From: CBDCWA01 sp965223255 | GTDB lineage: Bacteria; Pseudomonadota; Alphaproteobacteria; Rhizobiales; Hyphomicrobiaceae | Length of the DNA stretch: 64,000 nucleotides | Assembly (NCBI GenBank): GCA_965223255.1 | Contig: CBDCWA010000003.1 | Location: forward strand, 1 to 64,000 | Direction of reading: 5' to 3' | Shown here: positions 43,544-52,482 of the stretch, in pieces | Layout of the letters: every line of letters starts with the position of its first letter | Numbering within the stretch: position 1 is the stretch's first letter | Notes under the pieces: generated by a model | What the model saw: the letters and a program-made list of their open reading frames with translations, nothing else | What the model was told of the DNA's origin: nothing | The model's database searches: none | Position numbers and translations under genes: made by a program

Positions 43544-43933
43544 GTGTCTAATAAAGTTCTGTTTGAAGCCGCATTTCCGTTTCAGCAAGACGTCGAGGCC
43601 TTGCCGGTCAAAGACATCGATTTTGCTGCCAATTGGTACGCCACATCGTTCGGCATGACAGTAGTGGAAAGACGCAGCGCGCCTGTACCGGCCGTCGTCC
43701 TGGAGAGAGATGGTATCAGGATCGGTTTCGAAGTGAATGGAGGCGACTCCACACAGGACGGAGCTGCAATACGGGTTTCAGATATCCATCGAACGAGAGC
43801 TGAGCTTGAATCCAAAGGAGTCGAGATTGGTAACTGGCGCGTTGATGAACGGGACGGGAAGAAATTCCAAGTGTTCTTCGTCGTAGCGCCAGATGGTCTC
43901 TGCTACTATTTTCATCAACCGTTGGACGAATGA
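43544..43933 (+). CDS. VOC (glyoxalase/bleomycin-resistance) family protein
   Basis: A 129-residue single VOC module. It has IDFAANWYATSFGMTVVER, RDGIRIGFEVNGG, AAIRVSDIHRTRAELESKGV and FFVVAPDGLCYYFHQP, the usual beta-alpha-beta-beta-beta repeat pattern. The start is GTG with GGAG upstream. Likely metal-ligand residues are incomplete (a Glu in GFEV and a His near the end), so it may bind rather than convert its ligand. It lies alone between an AAC-like gene and a class V aminotransferase gene on the other strand. Confidence 0.8.
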   Translation: MSNKVLFEAAFPFQQDVEALPVKDIDFAANWYATSFGMTVVERRSAPVPAVVLERDGIRIGFEVNGGDSTQDGAAIRVSDIHRTRAELESKGVEIGNWRVDERDGKKFQVFFVVAPDGLCYYFHQPLDE

Positions 43934-44141
43934 CCGTTCATGGCCCGCACCTGACAGCGGCCCAGCGCTGGGTGATGAACACTCCGGTGGCTAAAGCGCA
44001 AATGCAAGCTGAAATACTTATACAGGTGCTCTGTCGGCACCCAAAATGTCATCGAATCTCAGACCGCGCAGGGTGGCTCAACACTCGAGAGGGCTGTGGG
44101 CAGTTGTGGAGTAGGCAGTCTTAGCTCAAGATGAAGCAACC

Positions 44142-45668
44142 TCACGCTCTATTTTCGTCAGCTCCGGGCGAAAGCCAGCGATCTACGGACGCTTTAACCG
44201 AAAATATCGTAGAGGTATCCAAGCTGAAACTTGTGTGAACAAAGTTGCCTTGATCGTCCATCCGATAGTGGCGCTCATATGCTTGCCGGTCCGCAGCAAT
44301 TTTTTCGACGGCGGCGATGAGCGCATCAATATCATCCACCGTCGTGTAAACGCCAAAACTTGCTCTTACCATGCCCCGTTGAAGTTCTGCGAGTTGTTCT
44401 AGTTCTTCATCAGAGAGATTGTCGATTTCTTTTTCGATCACATCAGTAATCATGTCGCGCACGTATGGATGGGCACAAAAACAATCATTCCGCACTGAGA
44501 TGTTGAAATAGTCGTTGAGTATCGCTGCTGTTAGAGCGTGGTGCATACCGCGGATATTGAAGGAAAGGGCTCCGGATCTCTGGCTCCGATCAAAGTCCGG
44601 ATCGCCATAAATGATGACATCTTCAATGGCATCCAACTTTTCGAGCGCATATCGTATTAACTCGGATTCTTGCTCGTGCACCAAGTCCATACCAACCGAA
44701 TCCAGCGCATAGAGCGCTGCTGCGAGGCCAATTGCGCCACAAATGTTTGGAGTCCCGGCCTCTTCTCGATCTGGTAGTTTTGCGGTTGCGGTATACCGGT
44801 CTAACCAGACGTCTTCGACCATTCCACCGCCAACTTCCGTAGGGTCGGCAATATCAAACAGAGATTTACGTGCGACCACGACGCCCGGTGAGCCGGGGGC
44901 ATAGATTTTATGACCCGAGAACACAAGAATATCGATGTCATGATCGGGATTTTCGTTCCCAGTCATACAAACGGGGACATGCGCCATCATTTGAGCGGCG
45001 TCGACAAGGAGTCGCGTACCGTAGCGGTGGGCAAGTGCAGCAGCTTCGTAGATTGGATTGACGATGCCCGTCACATTGGAAACACCAGTGATCGCCACAT
45101 AGTTTACGCGTCCATGATGGGCTTGCAGCGCCGCTTCCAAGGCCGAGAGGTCAACTGTCCCCGGCATGCCGGCATTGCGCAAAGCTGGTATATGAACAAC
45201 CTCTCGAAAATTTTTTCGATGCGGAAGGTCGTTGGAATGGTGTTCCATTATTGACGTGATGACGACATCACGATCTGGGCTAAGGGTACTCAGCGTCCGA
45301 GCAACCCGGTTGATGCCGCCAGTCGCGCCGCTACCAACAAAGATGGCCGTGTGAGTTTTCGGATCAGCGCGTACGAACTGCAGCACCATCTGGTGCGCCC
45401 AATCGTATTCGCATGTCGATAGCTTGGCACCGAAATGCACAGTCGAGTGCGTGTTGGCATAATACGGCTGATATTGGTCAATTACATCCTGCACAACCTT
45501 TAGCCGCAACGTGCTCGCCGTACTGTCGAGATATATGCGGCGTGATGATTTGCCGGTCGCTAAAGGATAAACAGCGTCCAACCCGACAACCTGTCCCGCT
45601 AATTGGGAAAGTTTGCGATGACGTTCGAGCCGATGTTCTTTCTGGGCGGCAGTATTGCGGAGCTGCAT
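44142..45668 (-). CDS. class V aminotransferase, cysteine-desulfurase-like
   Basis: A 508-residue PLP enzyme of the SufS/CsdA fold, about a hundred residues longer than SufS. PLP residues are visible: VDAAQ with Asp223 and VFSGHKIYAPG with Lys254. The catalytic-Cys region reads VRNDCFCAHPY (Cys396, Cys398), matching the place of the desulfurase Cys. The extra length is at both ends and in the C-terminal domain. There is no Suf or Isc gene beside it. The ATG with AGGGA seven bases upstream was chosen over one two codons earlier. Substrate, cysteine or another amino acid, is open. Confidence 0.82.
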   Translation of the reverse strand: MQLRNTAAQKEHRLERHRKLSQLAGQVVGLDAVYPLATGKSSRRIYLDSTASTLRLKVVQDVIDQYQPYYANTHSTVHFGAKLSTCEYDWAHQMVLQFVRADPKTHTAIFVGSGATGGINRVARTLSTLSPDRDVVITSIMEHHSNDLPHRKNFREVVHIPALRNAGMPGTVDLSALEAALQAHHGRVNYVAITGVSNVTGIVNPIYEAAALAHRYGTRLLVDAAQMMAHVPVCMTGNENPDHDIDILVFSGHKIYAPGSPGVVVARKSLFDIADPTEVGGGMVEDVWLDRYTATAKLPDREEAGTPNICGAIGLAAALYALDSVGMDLVHEQESELIRYALEKLDAIEDVIIYGDPDFDRSQRSGALSFNIRGMHHALTAAILNDYFNISVRNDCFCAHPYVRDMITDVIEKEIDNLSDEELEQLAELQRGMVRASFGVYTTVDDIDALIAAVEKIAADRQAYERHYRMDDQGNFVHTSFSLDTSTIFSVKASVDRWLSPGADENRA

Positions 45669-45958
45669 GATCATTCCCTACGGTGCGCAATTGAACCAAG
45701 TTCGCGTACGAAGCAAACAATACTAAATTCACCCACTTGTATAGATCAAAACTCCAATTTAGTGCAAGTTTTCAGTATCTGTTGCTACTTAGAGGCCAAA
45801 ATCAGAGATTGTTGTACTATCGAGCAAGAGGCCGTGTGAAAATTTCTACAGATATTGATCTGTATTGCGCTGATCCGAACGGCTTAAGTGCAGGTGCCGC
45901 CCCCGGCGCAAAAATCGACCATTGATGAGTTTTCCGTTTCCGCCTTTTGCCCTTTTCG

Positions 45959-46013
45959 ACGCCCCCATGTTGCAACGCATTGGCAGCTGTCAACAGCAGC
46001 GGGCCTTGTTCGT
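45959..46013 (+). repeat. dispersed intergenic repeat, family 1, partial copy G
   Basis: CGCCCCCATGTTGCAACGCA, then TTGGCAGCTGTCAACAGCAGCGGGCCTTG. It is nearly identical to the left part of copy E. It lies in a 420-base gap (45669-46089) with nothing else visible. Confidence 0.8.
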
Positions 46014-46089
46014 CTGTGGGGCCACCGCCATTCAACGTCAGCAACCTGGGAATCAGGTGGCAGCAAGCAGTTCATACTCACCCAACCCC

Positions 46090-46704
46090 TTACCCGCACA
46101 GCCTCTTAAATCTCGGCACGATCGCCAGCGCGCCTGCCACATCGCCGCGCTTAAAGGCGATCGTTATGCGCAGCGACTTTTGCGGTTCTTCGGACACGTT
46201 CGGCGTGTATTTCCGCCATGTCCGGTAGCGGTCATGAAACGGTATCTTGACGTTTTTTACGCCTGCGCGCCGTTGCAAAAACAACGTCTCGAGTTCGCCA
46301 AACCTCAGCCCATAGTGGAGCAGCCAATCGAGGTCATAGATCTTACGCAAGGCCGCGACATCGCCATGACAAACGCCGGCGGTCACCAAAAACCGGATGT
46401 AGCGCCCCAACAGGCCGCCCTTGAACTTGTCCGCCGACCACCATTTGGGCACGGCAGCCGCGAGATCCAAAGGTGAAATCCGACCGCGCCCGTCAATTGC
46501 CAGCGCGCGCTGCTTCCACGGCGCCAACAAGACGTCGATTTCCTTGGCGACGGCCTTGACCCGCGCCTCCCGCCGCGCATCGTCACGTGCCGCGCCTGGC
46601 GAAATGACAAACAGTCCGAGCAGGACGACCAGGATCAGTCGGCATATCCTTCTTGGGGCTGTGACTGGCACCTTGGCTGCGATCGGTTTAAAAACATCAG
46701 ACAA
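46090..46704 (-). CDS. exported or membrane-anchored protein of unknown function
   Basis: About 204 residues with one N-terminal hydrophobic segment (LILVVLLGLFVISPGAA), then a helical domain containing LLAPWKQRALAIDGRGRISPLD, FLVTAGVCHGDVAALRKIYDLD and a C-terminal KIPFHDRYRTWRKYTP. I do not recognise the family. No ATG fits and the TTG used is weakly supported; a GTG eleven codons in is an alternative. It is divergent from a small cold-shock-like gene. Confidence 0.55.
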   Translation of the reverse strand: MSDVFKPIAAKVPVTAPRRICRLILVVLLGLFVISPGAARDDARREARVKAVAKEIDVLLAPWKQRALAIDGRGRISPLDLAAAVPKWWSADKFKGGLLGRYIRFLVTAGVCHGDVAALRKIYDLDWLLHYGLRFGELETLFLQRRAGVKNVKIPFHDRYRTWRKYTPNVSEEPQKSLRITIAFKRGDVAGALAIVPRFKRLCG

Positions 46705-46842
46705 CGGAATAAATCAGCCCCGCTGTCCTCGTCAAGCCATACGTGCAACGGCACCCCGCATCCCCCGCCACAGCGACATATGATAAACATGCACCGGGGG
46801 CTAGCGTCCTAGGCCCCATACAACCGATCGCCGGAGGTCCAA

Positions 46843-47100
46843 ATGCGCGGTACCGTTCAATCCTACGACCCTGACACGGGCCAAGGCGTCATCCGTACCG
46901 ACGATGGCAGCCAGTATCCGTTTTCCCGCAGCCGGCTGTTGCGCCGCTCCAAGCCACCGCGGCCGGAGGCGACAATCGTTTTCCGTCTCAAGAACGGCAA
47001 GGTACATAAGGCCACGGTCGTTAGTTACAATAAGCAATGGGAATGGTTGGCCCACGTCGGCGAAGCGCTGCTTTATCTGCCTCTGGCGCTCACCGAATAG
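46843..47100 (+). CDS. cold-shock-like domain protein
   Basis: An 85-residue protein whose first half matches a cold-shock/OB fold: RGTVQSYDPDTGQGVIRTDDG with YPFSRSRLL, in which the usual KGFGFI and VFVHxS motifs are degenerate. The second half has VFRLKNGKVHKATVV. It may bind nucleic acid, but the aromatic RNP residues are mostly lacking. It has an ATG with CGGAGG upstream. It precedes the FMN dehydrogenase gene by 70 bases and could be co-transcribed. Confidence 0.7.
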   Translation: MRGTVQSYDPDTGQGVIRTDDGSQYPFSRSRLLRRSKPPRPEATIVFRLKNGKVHKATVVSYNKQWEWLAHVGEALLYLPLALTE

Positions 47101-47172
47101 ACACCACCCCTATAGGCACCGCGCAATTTGCTATAAGACTTCGTCTGAATCTATGACACGACGGAGGACGCC

Positions 47173-48378
47173 ATGGCGACACGCACCCTCGGGGCCTACA
47201 ACATCGAAGACTTGCGTTTGAAGGCAAAACGGCGCCTGCCGCGCGGCGTGTTCGACTATGTCGATCGCGGCGCCGAGGACGAAATCGCGCTCAGGAATAA
47301 TCGCAAGGCTTTCGAAGATTTGAAATTCAAAAACCGTGTGCTGGTCGATGTCTCGGCCCGCAGCCTTAAAACCCGCATTTTCGGCGAAGAGATTGCGATG
47401 CCGTATGGCGTCGCACCGACGGGCACCGTCGGACTGATGGCGTTTGGTGGTGAAGTGGCAGTCGCCAGGGCGGCAACGCGCATGGGTGTGCCGTGCTGTG
47501 TTGCCACCAATGCCCAGACCGCGATGGAGGAGATCTGGGAGGGGGCTGGTGGCGGCAACCTCTGGTTCCAGCTTTATATGTGGGCGGATAAGACCCTGAG
47601 CATGCAACTCGTTGACCGTGTCAAAGCGGTGGGCTTCAAAACGCTGGTCGTCACCGTTGATGGCCCGGTCGGCTCCAACCGCGAATACAATTTGCGGTCA
47701 GGCTATGGCGTGCCGATCAGATACACACCACGCATGATCGCCGAATTGCTGACCAAGCCGGGCTGGTGCTGGCGCGTTCTGGTCCAGCATTATCTAACGC
47801 GCGGCGCACCCAAGTTCGAAAATTATCCGCCCGAACTCATGAGCAAGATCACCTCTAAAACAATCCGTCATGCCTATACGAAGACCGATAATCAAAACTG
47901 GGATGATCTCAAACGCATTCGCGATGTTTGGCCAGGCAACCTTTTGATCAAAGGTTTGCAGTCGCCGGAAGATGCGGTACTCGCCGCCGAACACGGCCTT
48001 GACGGTGTGATCATCTCCAATCACGGCGGGCGCTATGTCGATGCCGCCGTCGCCCCCTTGCAGGTGTTGCCGGAGGTGCGCGCTGCCGTCGGCAATCGCA
48101 TTACGGTATGTGTCGACAGCGGTCCCAGGCGCGGCTCCGACGTTATCAAGGCCTTGGCACTCGGTGCTGATCTCGTGATGTCGGGCCGCCCGACGCTTTA
48201 CGGCTCAGCCGCAGCCGGCGAGGCGGGTGCTTATCGTGCACTTGAAATATTCCACGATGAAACCGACCGCGTCATGGCGCAATTGGGCTTGAACAGCATC
48301 GACGATATTGGCCCGCACATTTTATGGAATCCGCCGGCAACGGCGCTCACCGAGGCCTTCCGCGCGGCCGCTGAATAG
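47173..48378 (+). CDS. FMN-dependent alpha-hydroxy-acid dehydrogenase (LldD/MdlB type)
   Basis: A 401-residue TIM-barrel flavoprotein. It begins GVFDYVDRGAEDEIALRNN, has APTGTVGLMAFGGEV, NLWFQLYMW, VVTVDGPVGSNRE and the FMN-contacting Lys in LIKGLQSPEDA. The active-site His and Arg are in ISNHGGRYVD, and DSGPRRGSDV is the phosphate-binding turn. It oxidises L-lactate, mandelate or a similar 2-hydroxyacid, passing electrons to quinone or oxygen. GGAGG precedes the ATG. Its end is almost touching a convergent hydrolase gene. Confidence 0.9.
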   Translation: MATRTLGAYNIEDLRLKAKRRLPRGVFDYVDRGAEDEIALRNNRKAFEDLKFKNRVLVDVSARSLKTRIFGEEIAMPYGVAPTGTVGLMAFGGEVAVARAATRMGVPCCVATNAQTAMEEIWEGAGGGNLWFQLYMWADKTLSMQLVDRVKAVGFKTLVVTVDGPVGSNREYNLRSGYGVPIRYTPRMIAELLTKPGWCWRVLVQHYLTRGAPKFENYPPELMSKITSKTIRHAYTKTDNQNWDDLKRIRDVWPGNLLIKGLQSPEDAVLAAEHGLDGVIISNHGGRYVDAAVAPLQVLPEVRAAVGNRITVCVDSGPRRGSDVIKALALGADLVMSGRPTLYGSAAAGEAGAYRALEIFHDETDRVMAQLGLNSIDDIGPHILWNPPATALTEAFRAAAE

Positions 48379-48382
48379 CTGC

Positions 48383-49375
48383 CTACTTTCGGAGCGGCGG
48401 TTTGACCCCGGCGCGCGACTTCGAGGATCTGGCATAATTGGCGATTGACTGCGTGCTCCGGCCCGCAGCGCACAGGCCCGCAAGGCGCATGCCGAGGTCG
48501 GTCAAAAAATGAAACTCTTTGCCACCGCCCGCCGCTTCCAGCAGCCGCGTGCGATGTCCGGCGCGCTGCAAGGCTTCGGCCCATTGGCGCTGCTCGCTAA
48601 AGGGGGCGCGCTTGTCACGCGGATCGCCAACCACGAACAAGCGCCGGCGCCGGTCCTGCACAACGCCGCTGACAGCGCGCAACGGCACCAGGTAGCGGTG
48701 GCCTGGATTGCCCCAGATATCCGTCCGTCGGCGGCCACCCCCTCTGACACGTGGAACGCCATATGCGCCGGACGCCATAACCGCGCAGCCGATGTCGCGG
48801 CGCCCCGACACCAAGAGTTGCGCCACCAGCCGGGCGCCGCCGGATTGGCCGCCGAGCACCAGACGTGTCAGGCCATGGCGTTGTTTGAGAAGTGACACCG
48901 CCGAGGCAATGATCTCGCTTTCATCGCGCTGGCCGCCCAGGATGTGCGAGCCGGACGAGCCCATCAGGCCCGGCCGTGCCACGATATAGACTGGAACGGT
49001 ATAGGCCCGGGCAAGCGCCTCCGCACGCAGCTGATAGCTTTGTGTGAGGTTTGCACTGCGTTTCGCCGTCAGATTGTGCGCGCCGACATCACCACTGAAA
49101 AACACCACGGCAGTCGAGCCCTTGGGCTGATTGCGCGGCGTCAGATAGGCAATGCATTCGGTATAGTCATCAGCACGTGCCCAAAGACGGTTCGGTTTGG
49201 CAAGGCATTGCCTGCGATTGATTTTGACCAGTTGGGTGGTAACGCCTTTCTTGACCGTAATATAGGCGGTCGGCTCTGACGGATTATGGATGCCCGTGGC
49301 GAGGAGCGTATTGTAGCCGAGATAGGCCGCCACGCAGACGGCAATACCCATCCAGATAAAACGCGGATCAAACAC
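48383..49375 (-). CDS. membrane-anchored alpha/beta hydrolase
   Basis: A 330-residue protein with one N-terminal transmembrane helix (MGIAVCVAAYLGYNTLL) and a periplasmic-type alpha/beta hydrolase domain. The nucleophile is Ser178 in GGQSGGAR, an acid is likely in GDPRDKRAPF and the His in GKEFHFL. The start is GTG with AAGGA upstream. I cannot name a substrate; peptidase or esterase are both possible. The gene is convergent with the FMN dehydrogenase and shares no clear operon. Confidence 0.72.
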   Translation of the reverse strand: MFDPRFIWMGIAVCVAAYLGYNTLLATGIHNPSEPTAYITVKKGVTTQLVKINRRQCLAKPNRLWARADDYTECIAYLTPRNQPKGSTAVVFFSGDVGAHNLTAKRSANLTQSYQLRAEALARAYTVPVYIVARPGLMGSSGSHILGGQRDESEIIASAVSLLKQRHGLTRLVLGGQSGGARLVAQLLVSGRRDIGCAVMASGAYGVPRVRGGGRRRTDIWGNPGHRYLVPLRAVSGVVQDRRRRLFVVGDPRDKRAPFSEQRQWAEALQRAGHRTRLLEAAGGGKEFHFLTDLGMRLAGLCAAGRSTQSIANYARSSKSRAGVKPPLRK

Positions 49376-49523
49376 GAAATGACGTCCTTAGGTTGTTTTG
49401 GTGCTACGCATGATCGACATGAAACAACAGGCTAGCATTCTTTTTAGGCCGGACCATGAAGACGTCAATTGTCAGTTTGGTGTAGGCCGCGCGTGTTCCT
49501 CACGACTGTGATACGTGGAGACC

Positions 49524-49550
49524 AAAAAAAAGCCCCGTACAGGCCGGGGC
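49524..49550 (-). terminator. rho-independent terminator (minus strand)
   Basis: Read on the minus strand: GCCCCG, a seven-base loop, CGGGGC, then seven to eight T residues. It serves the small minus-strand gene ending 160 bases upstream. The stretch between 49376 and 49712 holds nothing else evident. Confidence 0.8.
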
Positions 49551-49712
49551 AGTTGCCAATAGCAAAGGGGATCGGGAGCGACCCGCTATTGGTGTCTCCG
49601 TCTGATATTTCAACGCCCACAAAAACGCGGATGCATGCAGAAATGCCCGATGAGAATTATGGGGAAACCGAATTGCACAAGCGAGCCATCCAGGTGATAG
49701 GGCCTCGCGGTT

Positions 49713-49949
49713 TTAATCTTTGTCGCAATTTCGGATAAACGCACCGACCATCTGCGAGCGATCAGCTAGCTGATCTTGCGGGGACTTCTTAGAATACGCA
49801 TGCAAGGCCATGATCTCTTGGCGCAGATGCATCGCGTGACGCATCACGACGATCATGCGCCTCATCCATCGCAGCAGGCCAATCCACAAGGGTACGCGGG
49901 CCAACGATCTGCGCAGCGGCAAAAATCCATTCGTAATTGGCGCATTCAT
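49713..49949 (-). CDS. small protein of unknown function divergent from LysR
   Basis: A 78-residue basic protein (LRRSLARVPLWIGLLRWMRR, then a Met- and His-rich helix). It has a well-placed GGGAG ribosome site and a rho-independent terminator downstream on the same strand, which supports it as a real gene. It does not resemble a family I know with certainty; a DUF1127-like short protein is conceivable. Being divergent from the LysR gene with a shared AT-rich region, it may be a LysR target. Confidence 0.5.
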   Translation of the reverse strand: MNAPITNGFLPLRRSLARVPLWIGLLRWMRRMIVVMRHAMHLRQEIMALHAYSKKSPQDQLADRSQMVGAFIRNCDKD

Positions 49950-50018
49950 GGGTCATCTCCCGTGTCAAAGAGTAGGAACCTGGCGGTTCAGCGACTGACA
50001 CGATGACTATAGTTGCTC

Positions 50019-50058
50019 ATTGAAATAAGATAAAATATATAGTTATATCAATTTCAAT
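50019..50058. promoter_or_regulatory. LysR-type binding dyad in divergent promoter
   Basis: ATTGAAAT at 50019-50026 is repeated inverted as ATTTCAAT at 50051-50058 within a strikingly AT-rich stretch just before the LysR gene. Inverted arms this far apart, next to a divergent gene, are typical of a LysR recognition plus activation region, but the T-N11-A core is not sharp. Confidence 0.5.
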
Positions 50059-50077
50059 ATATAAAAAATATGGATTT

Positions 50078-50992
50078 ATGGAATTACGGCACCTCAGATA
50101 TTTTGTAGCGGTGGCAGATGAAGGCCACGTCACGCGCGCCGCGGAAAAGCTCGGCATTCAGCAGCCGCCATTGAGCATTCAGATTCGAGCGCTCGAGGAG
50201 GAACTCGGGTTTCAGCTGTTTCAGCGAAAGCCCAGAGGGGTTGAGCTGACGGAAGTGGGGCGGACTTTCTACGCTGATGCGTGCGCCATCCTTGAACAGG
50301 TCACCGAGGCCCAGGCACGGGCTGGGCGCACCGCGCGCGGCCAGCAGGGCACAATCGCAATCGGCTTCACAACGTCTGCACCCATTAATCCCTTCGTGCC
50401 GTCTGTGATCCGCGCCTACCAGCAGGCCTATCCCGGCATATCGATGGTATTGGACGAGGCAGGCTCGATCGACCTGGTTGACACGTTGCATGCAGAGCGA
50501 ATTGATGTCGCCTTCATCCGATCGCAAGCGCCGCACAAATTGGGTCTGACTGTCTACCCGTTGCTTGAAGAACCGATGGTCGCTGCCGTCCCGAAGGGGC
50601 ATCCTCTTGCCGGTGGGAAAACGCGCAAAGCGAAAGGGTCGCTGCCATTGGCGGCCCTGGCACAAGAACCATTCATTCTCTATCGGCGGCGGGCCGGCCC
50701 TGGATCGTACGATGCTATCATTGGCGCCTGCCAGGGCGCCGGCTTCAGCCCGATGATTGCGCAAGAAGCGCCACAGATCGTCTCGACTCTCAATCTTGTT
50801 GCCGCCGGCCTGGGTATCTCCATCGTCCCGGAATCGCTGCGTAGCCTTAAATTGCCGGGCGTTGTCTACCTTCCATTGCGCACAACACCAAAACTGGTTG
50901 CGCCCCTGAACCTTGCCTGCCGCACGACTGCTCTATCAGCGGCTGCGCGCAATTTTGTTCAGCTGGTCCGCGGGGCGGCAGCCAAGACGTGA
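50078..50992 (+). CDS. LysR-family transcriptional regulator
   Basis: A 304-residue LysR protein. The N-terminal HTH reads MELRHLRYFVAVADEGHVTR and AAEKLGIQQPPLSIQIRALE (residues 1-45), and the effector domain begins GTIAIGFTTSAPINPFVPSV. The pattern, including IGFTTSA and the VDLxxALxxxRIDVAFIR-like stretch, matches the CatR/CbnR/BenM class that controls aromatic catabolism. It likely activates the divergent small gene or the catabolic genes that follow on its right. No ribosome site is obvious in the AT-rich leader. Confidence 0.92.
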   Translation: MELRHLRYFVAVADEGHVTRAAEKLGIQQPPLSIQIRALEEELGFQLFQRKPRGVELTEVGRTFYADACAILEQVTEAQARAGRTARGQQGTIAIGFTTSAPINPFVPSVIRAYQQAYPGISMVLDEAGSIDLVDTLHAERIDVAFIRSQAPHKLGLTVYPLLEEPMVAAVPKGHPLAGGKTRKAKGSLPLAALAQEPFILYRRRAGPGSYDAIIGACQGAGFSPMIAQEAPQIVSTLNLVAAGLGISIVPESLRSLKLPGVVYLPLRTTPKLVAPLNLACRTTALSAAARNFVQLVRGAAAKT

Positions 50993-51117
50993 GGCCCAGG
51001 CATCAACGCCATCGAATGAACCTTTACGCTCTACGTATCGACCAACTGATATGAGCCGGAGCGGACCAACCGGCCTGCCGCAGATTTCGACGGCACTCAG
51101 CTGCGAGGAGAATTCCA

Positions 51118-51417
51118 TTGACCCATAAATTATTTGCAGGCCTAGCCGCCATCGCCATTCTCATGACCTTCGCCAACACCCCCGCCGACGCCGGACAACT
51201 CAAGAGATATAAGGGCGTTCAATCCAGCCACGCCGGTGGCTTCAAGACCACAAATCCTACCCGCAGGGCACGTCCCAGGCACCGTTCTCCGCGACGGCTG
51301 ACAAACGGCCGGCGTCAACAACAGTTCAATCCTCACGGCGCCAGCATTTATGCGCTGTCGGTTCTTGTGCGCGCCTGTCTGGACAACATTACGCCGAATT
51401 GCCCGAGACCAAAGTAA
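51118..51417 (+). CDS. small exported basic protein
   Basis: A 99-residue protein with signal peptide (KLFAGLAAIAILMTFAN, cleavage near ADA) starting at TTG after GAGGAGAATTCC. The mature part is basic (RRARPRHRSPRRLTNGRR) and ends with two Cys (ACLDNITPNCP), which could form a disulfide. No family recognised. A strong bidirectional terminator follows. Confidence 0.6.
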   Translation: MTHKLFAGLAAIAILMTFANTPADAGQLKRYKGVQSSHAGGFKTTNPTRRARPRHRSPRRLTNGRRQQQFNPHGASIYALSVLVRACLDNITPNCPRPK

Positions 51418-51452
51418 GCACCAAAGCCAATTTCGGTTTCATCATACCCTTG

Positions 51453-51481
51453 ACCGCCCGCCCCTAAGTACGGGCGGTCTT
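51453..51481. terminator. bidirectional terminator
   Basis: ACCGCCCG and CGGGCGGT form a perfect 8-bp stem around a ten-base loop, between the small exported protein (plus) and the SDR gene (minus). The T tract is weak on both sides (CTT on plus, CAAGGG complement on minus). Confidence 0.65.
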
Positions 51482-51528
51482 GGCTGATTGCCGTTTTACT
51501 TGTCGCGCGCTTGTAAGCCCAGAGGACA

Positions 51529-52272
51529 TTACCCCTCCACGCCGCCGTTGACGCGCAGCAACTGACCGTTGATGAAACCACCGTTATCAGAGCATAATAG
51601 CGCTACCAATGCGGCAATGTCCTGCGCAGTGCCAAGACGCCTTGCGGGATTGTTGGCCATCAGCTCCTGCATGCGCGGCATCTGCGATATATCCGCGTCT
51701 TCATCAGGAAATGTTCCTGGCGAAATGGTATTGGCGGTTATCCCCTTGGGGCCATATTCGCGCGCCAGCACCTTGGACAGCCCCCACACCGCATGCTTTG
51801 ACATCGAGATATGCGCCCGTCCGGCAGTGCCCTTCATTGAATTCATACCGGAAAAATTGACGATACGACCCCAGCCACGTTCGATCATGCCCGGCAGAAA
51901 AGCGCGCGACAGCCATACGCTGGCATAGCAATTGACATTCATGATCCGCGCCAATTCATCATCCGTGATATCAAGAAACGGGCCATGCGGGCGAATGGCA
52001 GCATTGTTGATCAGGGCATCAACGCCTCCGAACCGGGCCTGAATGGCGCGGACCATGTCATCGACGGCACTTTGATTGCCAACGTCGCCCATGGCGACCA
52101 TGGCCTCGGTACCTATGGCACGCACTTCATCTGCAACGCGCGCGCAGGCTGCTTCGTCTTGCGACCCATTGACAATGATATTGAAGCCCTCGCGGGCCAG
52201 CGCCTTGGCACAGCCGCGACCGATATTGCGCCCCGACCCCGTAATAAGTGCGACTCTTGCGCCATTTGTCAT
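51529..52272 (-). CDS. SDR family protein with atypical active site
   Basis: A 247-residue SDR. It has TGSGRNIG near residues 11-18, NNAA near 86, NFSGMNSMKG around the catalytic Ser, and a C-terminal NGQLLRVNGG. At the usual YxxxK the sequence reads ISMSK, so the catalytic Tyr is replaced by Ile while Lys remains. Relatives with HVSxSK exist among SDRs of uncertain activity. GGGAG precedes three consecutive ATGs; the third gives the best spacing. It is divergent from the MmgE/PrpD-cupin operon. Confidence 0.85.
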   Translation of the reverse strand: MTNGARVALITGSGRNIGRGCAKALAREGFNIIVNGSQDEAACARVADEVRAIGTEAMVAMGDVGNQSAVDDMVRAIQARFGGVDALINNAAIRPHGPFLDITDDELARIMNVNCYASVWLSRAFLPGMIERGWGRIVNFSGMNSMKGTAGRAHISMSKHAVWGLSKVLAREYGPKGITANTISPGTFPDEDADISQMPRMQELMANNPARRLGTAQDIAALVALLCSDNGGFINGQLLRVNGGVEG

Positions 52273-52482
52273 CATCATCTCCCAATAACTTCCCGAGACG
52301 GACCCAAGCTGCGCACGTTTAGACCGCGTCAAAGTCCGCAACGTGGGCAATTTATGCCCTTTCTAGGCACATTATTGCCCAATCAGCCAGCCAAACGGTA
52401 GACTGTCGACACAACTGCTGGCCGAACGGTCCGATTTGAGCCATACCCATCACCCTTAAATTTTTCTCACAACAGGAAGTCG

